From positions 1 through 12,114 of the forward strand of contig CAJXGP010000017.1 of NCBI GenBank assembly GCA_913053915.1: a stretch of 12,114 nt of DNA, written 5' to 3'. The notes below the pieces were generated by a model. The model was not told where the DNA came from, searched no databases, and saw nothing but the letters and a program-made list of their open reading frames with translations. Origin of the DNA: an uncultured Ignavibacteriales bacterium. GTDB lineage: Bacteria; Bacteroidota; Ignavibacteria; Ignavibacteriales; Ignavibacteriaceae. Shown here piece after piece: positions 7,394 to 12,114 of this stretch. A program made the position numbers and the translations under genes. The number at the start of each line of letters is the position of its first letter. Within the stretch, counting starts at the first letter, position 1.

Positions 7394-8088
7394 TTAATAA
7401 GTTCCTTATACTCAATAAAGAGATTTGTAAATAATTCATGGATATTATGACTACAATACGATAAACTTTCTTTCTTAGAAAGTTCCTGATATAAAGTTTT
7501 AAAATCCTCCAAATTTTGGATAGTCATAAAATTTCCAAAAATATGTAGAAAATAATCTAGCCGACTAAAAACAGATAATGATTTATCAAAATCCCTCTCT
7601 TGCAATTCAATTGATGTTGCCAATTCGCAATGGTAAGTGTTAAAACCCATGAATGCAATATTACCGTTGATTGACTTGCCGATTACAAGCGTTTCATCTT
7701 CCATTGCAAGTAAATTGAAAGCTTTTACTATATCGGTAGTATTATAGCCGATTGAGTTATAAAAAATTAATAGATTGTTCGAAAAAGAATTAAAAAATTT
7801 ATTAGATAATATATTTAAAAAATCTGATATAGATGATGATTCGTTCCAGATTACTGAGTCGGGATTATCATCAAATCTTTCAGGTAAATATTCTTTATCC
7901 ATTTTATCAAAACAGTAAAAAATATTTTTAGAGGCAGTTAAATCACTTAAAACCTCTTCATGATTTAATTCTAAAGCGGAATATAAATCCCGGCTTCTTT
8001 CTTTATCAAAGCCTTCGAATAGAGGGACTGCATCGACGTTGGAAACCGGATGAGGAGGGAATATATATATTGATGAATTATATTTCAT
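7390..8088 (-). CDS. Uncharacterised protein, possible degenerate GT-A/DUF2064-like nucleotidyl- or glycosyltransferase fold
   Basis: The product has 232 residues, with no signal peptide or membrane helix visible, so it is probably cytoplasmic. I do not recognise it with certainty. The middle section SNNLLIFYNSIGYNTTDIVKAFNLLAMEDETLVIGKSINGNIAFMGFN (about 104-151) is laid out like the DUF2064 glycosyltransferase-A proteins. Those usually read IGSDCP-L----I--AF-LL----VVLGPA-DGGYYLIG. In this protein the acidic DxD-type residues are replaced (FYNSIGYN for GSDCPGL, NGNIAF for DGGYYL), which suggests a relative without the normal metal-dependent catalysis. The assignment is inference. It overlaps nadD by ATGA and lies 18 nt downstream of the PrsW-like gene, so it belongs to the same transcript. 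Its ATG has an AT-rich leader without a Shine-Dalgarno sequence. Confidence 0.6.
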   Translation of the reverse strand: MKYNSSIYIFPPHPVSNVDAVPLFEGFDKERSRDLYSALELNHEEVLSDLTASKNIFYCFDKMDKEYLPERFDDNPDSVIWNESSSISDFLNILSNKFFNSFSNNLLIFYNSIGYNTTDIVKAFNLLAMEDETLVIGKSINGNIAFMGFNTYHCELATSIELQERDFDKSLSVFSRLDYFLHIFGNFMTIQNLEDFKTLYQELSKKESLSYCSHNIHELFTNLFIEYKELIK

Positions 8089-8106
8089 TTAATGATTAAA
8101 CTGCAA

Positions 8107-9045
8107 TTACGAAAGTAAACCGTGAATAAAATTTCTGTAATAATCAACTTCTTTTTGGAAAAATTCTTTTTTAGAATTACCGGAGTTTTTTAATCCTATT
8201 TTTCGAAAAGCCAAAGTTGTTGTAGCGTTAATATATGATTTCCTAATCCTTTCATCAACCCAACCGAAATTATTTCTTCTGGTAGAACTTAATATTTCCA
8301 GATGCCTGAAGGGGAGTAAACCGTTTTGTGCTTCTTCTTTTAACTCTTTATAGATAATTTTTTTTTCATTCCGGACAGATAAGTAAAGAATAATAATAAA
8401 AATTGTTAAAGTGAGAAATATGGAAACAAATTCTAAACCGGTTTTTGATTGAAAACCAACACTAAAATTCCATACGGAATGAATAAATATTGCAAGTAAT
8501 AAACCGGTTATCGTAAGAATAATTTTATGAAATAATCTTTTAAATTTGGCAAATTCTAAAAATGCACCGAAAGTTGCAGTCGCTATACAATGTATTATGC
8601 CTGAAAAGAGACTTCTGATAATTACTATTGAAACCCATTGTGATAAAGATGAACTATAAGCTATAAAGTATAAAAAATTTTCGGTCATACCAAATCCGAG
8701 ACCAATAGCGCCGCCGTAAACAATTCCTTCAGTTAAATTTTCAAATCGTTTGTATGAAAGAATTATAAAAAGAAAAATGCCTTTTGTTATTTCTTCCACA
8801 AAAGGAGCGACGAGAATTGTTTCTAAATGATTAAGCTCCGGTTTATTTATGACAAAAGAAGCAACTTTTGATGAAATTAGCCAACTTCCCAAAAGAGCTA
8901 ATATTATTGCGCCAATTGCTCCCCAAAAATAATTCACCAAAACCAACTTAAACGGTTCTCTGCCATACCGGTCAAATTTCCAAATGAGTATCAGGAAAAG
9001 AAACATTGGAATAACGGCTGCTGCTGCAGAGATGAGAATAGACAT
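8107..9045 (-). CDS. PrsW-family intramembrane metalloprotease
   Basis: This 312-residue polytopic inner-membrane protein belongs to the PrsW/CPBP-related glutamic-type membrane proteases. PrsW itself cleaves anti-sigma factors in Bacillus subtilis. All four signature blocks are present: EEITK (84-88), the E122-N123..Y126 block in GFGMTENFLYF, H152 in GIIHCIATATFG and H189...N193 in FIHSVWNF. About six to eight hydrophobic helices fill residues 5-225. Residues 226-312 form a charged soluble tail (LPFRHLEIL, RRNNFGWVDERIRKSYINATTTLAFRK) that is not part of the protease core and is probably cytoplasmic. No anti-sigma factor gene is nearby, so the substrate is unknown. It is the first gene of the PrsW-to-meaB run and follows the repeat-containing spacer. 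The name rests on motifs; activity and target are untested. Confidence 0.88.
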   Translation of the reverse strand: MSILISAAAAVIPMFLFLILIWKFDRYGREPFKLVLVNYFWGAIGAIILALLGSWLISSKVASFVINKPELNHLETILVAPFVEEITKGIFLFIILSYKRFENLTEGIVYGGAIGLGFGMTENFLYFIAYSSSLSQWVSIVIIRSLFSGIIHCIATATFGAFLEFAKFKRLFHKIILTITGLLLAIFIHSVWNFSVGFQSKTGLEFVSIFLTLTIFIIILYLSVRNEKKIIYKELKEEAQNGLLPFRHLEILSSTRRNNFGWVDERIRKSYINATTTLAFRKIGLKNSGNSKKEFFQKEVDYYRNFIHGLLS

Positions 9046-9087
9046 ATTTAAAATTAAATTTAATTGTAATTATATTTGAATCGGTTT

Positions 9088-9093
9088 ATTATA
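9088..9093 (-). promoter_or_regulatory. Candidate -10 element upstream of the PrsW-like gene
   Basis: TATAAT on the minus strand lies 42 nt before the ATG at 9045, in a near-palindromic gtttattataaac. No good -35 hexamer is visible at normal spacing and no Bacteroidota TAnnTTTG box was found, so this is a weak call. It is the most plausible place for transcription of the downstream gene run to start. Confidence 0.3.
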
Positions 9094-9155
9094 AACTAAA
9101 CGAATATTGGGAAAAGATATCACAATTCAACTCCAAACAAGAATATTATTTTTAT

Positions 9156-9322
9156 CTAAATTGAACGATTGTCGATACAACCTTAATAAGACCATGCTGT
9201 TGCGAGAGAACCTATATGATTTCGAAGCCCTCCAGGCTGCCTTGCCGGTAGGTAATCATTTATAAAATTTCCGTTTCTCGCTTGCGCTCCTTACAATGAC
9301 AATCAGGAATCACTCAATTTAG
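9156..9322. repeat. Long imperfect palindrome, MITE/REP-like element in the PrsW/ABC spacer
   Basis: The 280-nt spacer 9046-9325 carries no gene. Within it, nested inverted pairs share a centre near 9239: ctaaattga (9156-9164) with tcaatttag (9314-9322), gattgtc (9167-9173) with gacaatc (9298-9304), gcgaga (9202-9207) with tctcgc (9276-9281), and atgatt (9216-9221) with aatcat (9254-9259). The interior is visibly richer in GC than its surroundings. On the minus strand one end reads GTCATTGTAAGGAGCGCAAG, recalling the GTCATTGCGAGGAGC repeats scattered through many bacterial genomes. The core gctgccttgccggtagg recalls the CCTGCCGGCAGG palindromes seen in Bacteroidota. It lies directly after the permease stop, so its transcript could also end or stabilise the ABC message. 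No target-site duplication is obvious. Confidence 0.65.
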
Positions 9323-9325
9323 GCT

Positions 9326-10573
9326 TTATTTGATCCATTCGATGATCTCTTTCAACGAAGGTCTTTTTCCATAAGATAATATACCTATTTTAAAAATTCT
9401 GGAAGCGAGCTTAATCGTAACAACAATGGATAAAATCATTATGATAAGTGTTATTATTATCTCGGTAATAGTCAACGAAATAATATTTAATCTTAATATC
9501 ATAATTGATGGTAATGTAAAGGGTATATAAGATAATATTTGTACAAATAAAGAATTCGGATTTTCCATTACAGGAACAATCAGAGCAATAGGAATAATTA
9601 AAATTACACTTAAATAACTCGTTATCTGTTGAGCCTCCTGTTCCGAATTAACTATTGAACCGATCCCCACAAAAATTGCCGTATAAAATATAAACCCCAG
9701 TATAAAATAAACTAGTATAGGAATAAGATTGGTAAATGCATTATGCGGTATTGTGTTGGTACTTGCCGCGATCGATATTCCAATTAGTAACCAGATCAAT
9801 ATTTGAGTTAAACCTAGTGAACTTAATCCGAATATCTTCCCTGTTAAAAGCTCATCGGGTGAACAACTTGAAATTAAAATTTCAATAAGTTTGTTCGATT
9901 TTTCTTCAACTAAACTTCTAACGAGCATTCCACCGGAAGATAATATCATAAACATTAACAGAATGATGAAAATAAACGAAGTCAAAGCTATCATCATAAT
10001 ATTTGAGCCGGATTCTTCACCGCTCTTTTCTATTTTAATCGAAGTAAATTTAACATTGGTTAATACAATTTTTATTATTCCTGAATTAACACCCGCTTTT
10101 TTAAGTTTTTGAATAATTCTGACTTTATTTACCGTTCTCTGCAGTAGATTAATTTCCCGAATATTTCCAGTGTTTGATGACCTGTATTCAACTTTTAAGG
10201 AATCTGTTCCGGCATTTAAGAATAATAAATATCCCTCAATTCTGTTATCAATTACTAATTTATCAGCCGAATGTTTCAACTTAGTTAAACTTATGTTTTT
10301 TCTAAAAAGATTAATCGGAATAAACCTCGGTTGTCCATTCTTCAGCTTAATATTTCCCAATTCATTAATAAGCGTTTGCGGGAATGTATTTGAAGTATCT
10401 ACAATACCTATGGCTTTTGTAGTAGTCTCACTCTTATTTGAAAATATAGTTGGTGCTATAGTGAGTCCTATTATTATTGTAGGAGTAAGAATCAGGGAAA
10501 TTAAAAAAGTTTTAGTCTTCACTTTTTCTAAATACTCCCACTTTGCAACAGCAAATGTTTTCTTAAAATTCAT
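9326..10573 (-). CDS. ABC-2 type transporter permease (NatB-like)
   Basis: This 415-residue inner-membrane permease pairs with the ATPase encoded just upstream. The N-terminus KWEYLEKVKTKTFLISLILTPTIIIGL (about 11-37) holds the first helix and is characteristic of NatB/ABC-2 exporters. Residues about 50-190 form a large extracytoplasmic domain. A cluster of five to six helices follows from about 192 to 395, including the conserved SLVEEKSNKLIEILISSCSPDELLTGKIFG (about 220-249), which couples to the ATPase. The family exports Na+ or other small substrates, but none can be deduced here. The ATG lies six nt after the ATPase stop, so the two genes form an operon. A palindromic element follows directly after its stop. 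The length is typical for the family. Confidence 0.9.
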   Translation of the reverse strand: MNFKKTFAVAKWEYLEKVKTKTFLISLILTPTIIIGLTIAPTIFSNKSETTTKAIGIVDTSNTFPQTLINELGNIKLKNGQPRFIPINLFRKNISLTKLKHSADKLVIDNRIEGYLLFLNAGTDSLKVEYRSSNTGNIREINLLQRTVNKVRIIQKLKKAGVNSGIIKIVLTNVKFTSIKIEKSGEESGSNIMMIALTSFIFIILLMFMILSSGGMLVRSLVEEKSNKLIEILISSCSPDELLTGKIFGLSSLGLTQILIWLLIGISIAASTNTIPHNAFTNLIPILVYFILGFIFYTAIFVGIGSIVNSEQEAQQITSYLSVILIIPIALIVPVMENPNSLFVQILSYIPFTLPSIMILRLNIISLTITEIIITLIIMILSIVVTIKLASRIFKIGILSYGKRPSLKEIIEWIK

Positions 10574-10579
10574 AATGTT

Positions 10580-11345
10580 TTAATTCTTTTTGATAACATC
10601 AAGAAATATTTTATTTAAAGTAGGTTCAATTACGGAAAAATGGGTAACATTAATTTTATCAATGATACTCCTCAAAAAATCAGAGGGCTGTATATCTTCT
10701 TCCAGCTGTACTTCAGCATAATTACTGTAGATATTAACATTAACTACATAAGGAAAGGAACGGATAAAAGATAAATCACCTTCAAATTCAATTTTTACAT
10801 TATTAGAACCAAATTGTTTTTTTATCTGAGAGATACTGCCGCTGCAAACTTCTTTACCGTTATTAATCAGAAAAATATCAGCGCATAATTTTTCTGCAGT
10901 ATCCATTTGATGGGTGGAGAGCATAATTATTTTTCCCGAAACTGCAAATTCAATAAGAATATCTTTTATCTCTTGTTGATTAATAGGATCAAATCCGCTG
11001 AACGGTTCATCCAAAACTAAAATTGATGGGTTGTGCAAAATAGCAGTAATAAATTGTACTTTTTGTTGGTTCCCTTTAGAAAGCTCGATTATTCTACTAT
11101 TAACATATTTTCCAATTGAAAGTTTTTTTAGCCATCGTACAGCTTCTTCTTTGGCATAACTTCTGCTCATATTTTTTAATTCGGCAAAATAGAGAATCAC
11201 ATCAATCACTTTACTTTTTTTATATAAACCGCGTTCTTCAGGTAAATATCCGATTTCGTTGAAAAAATTAATATCAATTGGCTTTCCACCCAAAGAAATT
11301 TTCCCTTTTGTAGGTTTGATAATATTCAACAGTATTCTGATAGTA
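10580..11345 (-). CDS. ABC transporter ATPase (NatA-like), 5'-truncated at the right join
   Basis: This is the ATP-hydrolysing partner of the ABC-2 permease. It lacks its N-terminus. The readable frame starts within TIRILLNIIKPTKGKISLGG, the segment that normally follows the Walker A motif GPNGAGKTT, which is absent. Present are the Q-loop-equivalent region NEIGYLPEERGLYKK, the ABC signature LSKGNQQK, Walker B ILVLDEPFSGFDP and the switch histidine in LSTHQMD. The last 80 or so residues form a DUF4162-like tail. A nominal TTG at 11329 gives 249 residues, but it is only an in-frame codon inside the domain. Roughly 45-50 residues are missing compared with the usual 300. Upstream of 11345 the frame reads unrelated residues and then a stop. 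As it stands the protein could not bind ATP. The loss coincides with the switch to plus-strand FtsX sequence. Confidence 0.9.
11328..11345. other. Right join: ABC ATPase / FtsX
   Basis: On the minus strand the residues TIRILLN, ending near 11345, fit an ABC ATPase just after Walker A. On the plus strand NSILIVN, starting near 11328, is a plausible end of the FtsX first membrane helix leading into MISRQALSNLNQKVD. About 18 nt therefore satisfy both genes, which face opposite ways. Sequence on either side fits only one of them. Confidence 0.7.
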
Positions 11346-12114
11346 AATATGATTTCTCGACAAGCACTTTCTAATTTAAATCAAAAAGTCGATTTAATTT
11401 TATATTTACAAGACAATATCAGTTATTACGATGCAATCAGCTTAACAGAACAAGTTAAACAAATACCTGGTGTTAAAAATGTAGAATATATTTCTAAAAA
11501 CGAAGCACTCAAAGAAATCTCTAAAACCTATCCCAACACTACTAATTTCCTGCACAAATTCAATATCCAAAATCCCCTTCCACCTTCTTTATCTATCACT
11601 ACTAAAAAAGCGGAAACTTTCCAAAATATTATCAATGCAATTAAAAATTCTCCCTATAAAAACGAAATTGTTATTCCTAAAAGTAGCCAAAGCCGCAATG
11701 AACAAGCTATTCTCTCTAACACCGCAATAAATCTGATTAATATCAACAATTTCGTCAATCAATTGATTTTTTGGGTCATATTTATTTTTATCATCGGTGG
11801 TTCTTTAATTATTATCAGTTCTATTCAACTCACTATTTATACCATGCGATTAGTTGGTGCCACTCCTTTCTTCATTCGTTTACCATTTTTAATTGAAGCT
11901 TCTTTTTATGCCATTTTCGCAGTAATCACCAGTTTTATTTTACTGGCTATAGCGGGATATTTCTTAGGAACAAGCAATTTTCAATATTTACAAACATTAC
12001 AAAATTTCAGTTTAATTAAATTCTTTTTTCAAGAACTCTTAATAACCATTATCCTCAGCTTAATTGGCAGCTTTGTCACCGTAGATCATCATTTGAAATC
12101 AAAACTAATTAGTC
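11328..12114 (+). CDS. ftsX: Cell division protein FtsX, partial at both ends
   Basis: This is the membrane partner of the FtsE ATPase, which links cell division to peptidoglycan hydrolase activation. Counting from the Met at 11349, the fragment shows NLNQKVDLILYLQD (10-22) and IPGVKNVEYISKNEAL (39-54), which begin the extracytoplasmic domain, then FNIQNPLPPSLSI (71-83). Helices follow at about 138-158, 182-207 and 224-246, ending in a basic tail at the window edge. The first helix and cytoplasmic N-terminus are missing at the join, so 11349 is not a real start. In the conserved loop after the second helix, TIYT runs straight into MRLVGAT. Most FtsX proteins have an RRxEIEI segment between them, so about seven residues are absent in frame. 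All four arginines use CGN codons, unlike the AGA-rich trehalase end. The NPLPPS style suggests Patescibacteria (CPR) or similar, by inference. No TGA recoding is seen. Confidence 0.88.

Noticed and set aside
9046..9325. A small RNA gene or tRNA in the 280-nt spacer
   Set aside because: The only structure seen is the long palindrome. No tRNA cloverleaf sequence, ribosomal RNA or known riboswitch core is recognisable.
10580..11329. A complete short ABC ATPase starting at TTG 11329
   Set aside because: Family sequence (TIRILL) continues upstream of this codon and Walker A is missing. It is a truncated gene, not a short variant.
11349..12114. Alternative genetic code (TGA recoded) in the FtsX fragment
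   Set aside because: No in-frame TGA occurs, and glycine and tryptophan use ordinary codons.

Overview
The main body of the window (about positions 490 to 11345) is an AT-rich bacterial segment coded entirely on the minus strand. It most resembles the Bacteroidota/Chlorobi/Ignavibacteria group. The reasons are the low GC, AT-rich leaders mostly lacking Shine-Dalgarno sequences, tightly packed ATGA-overlapping genes, and protein sequences that read like that lineage (MeaB, acyl-CoA carboxyltransferase, a NatA/NatB-type exporter). The lineage is an inference from protein style, not a placement.

Layout, read in the direction of transcription from high to low coordinates: a decapitated ABC ATPase and its ABC-2 permease; a 280-nt spacer holding a long imperfect palindrome that looks like a MITE or REP-type repeat; a packed run of PrsW-like membrane protease, a degenerate GT-A/DUF2064-like protein, nadD (NAD synthesis), an extended SDR sugar-nucleotide epimerase and the G-protein chaperone MeaB; an AT-rich hairpin; then an acyl-CoA dehydrogenase with a frameshift, a methylcrotonyl/propionyl-type carboxyltransferase, an exported protein of unknown function, and the front half of a sigma-54-type response regulator. 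MeaB, the dehydrogenase and the carboxyltransferase together suggest branched-chain or odd-chain acyl-CoA catabolism feeding methylmalonyl-CoA. Neither the mutase nor the biotin carboxylase is in the window.

Both ends look chimeric. At the left, the response regulator runs normally through its Walker B motif, then at about 490-507 passes in frame into the middle of a GH37 neutral-type trehalase that runs off the edge. At the right, the ABC ATPase loses its Walker A region at about 11345. The sequence beyond is a plus-strand FtsX fragment whose style suggests a different organism, possibly Patescibacteria (CPR). At each join a string of up to about 18 nt fits both genes. That is what a short-overlap assembly or amplification chimera would leave, although microhomology-mediated rearrangement is possible.

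I found no RNA genes, CRISPR array, transposase or phage genes, and no convincing new multi-gene system. The items most worth a second look are the two joins, the acyl-CoA dehydrogenase frameshift, the palindromic element at 9156-9322 and the VanZ-motif-like exported protein.
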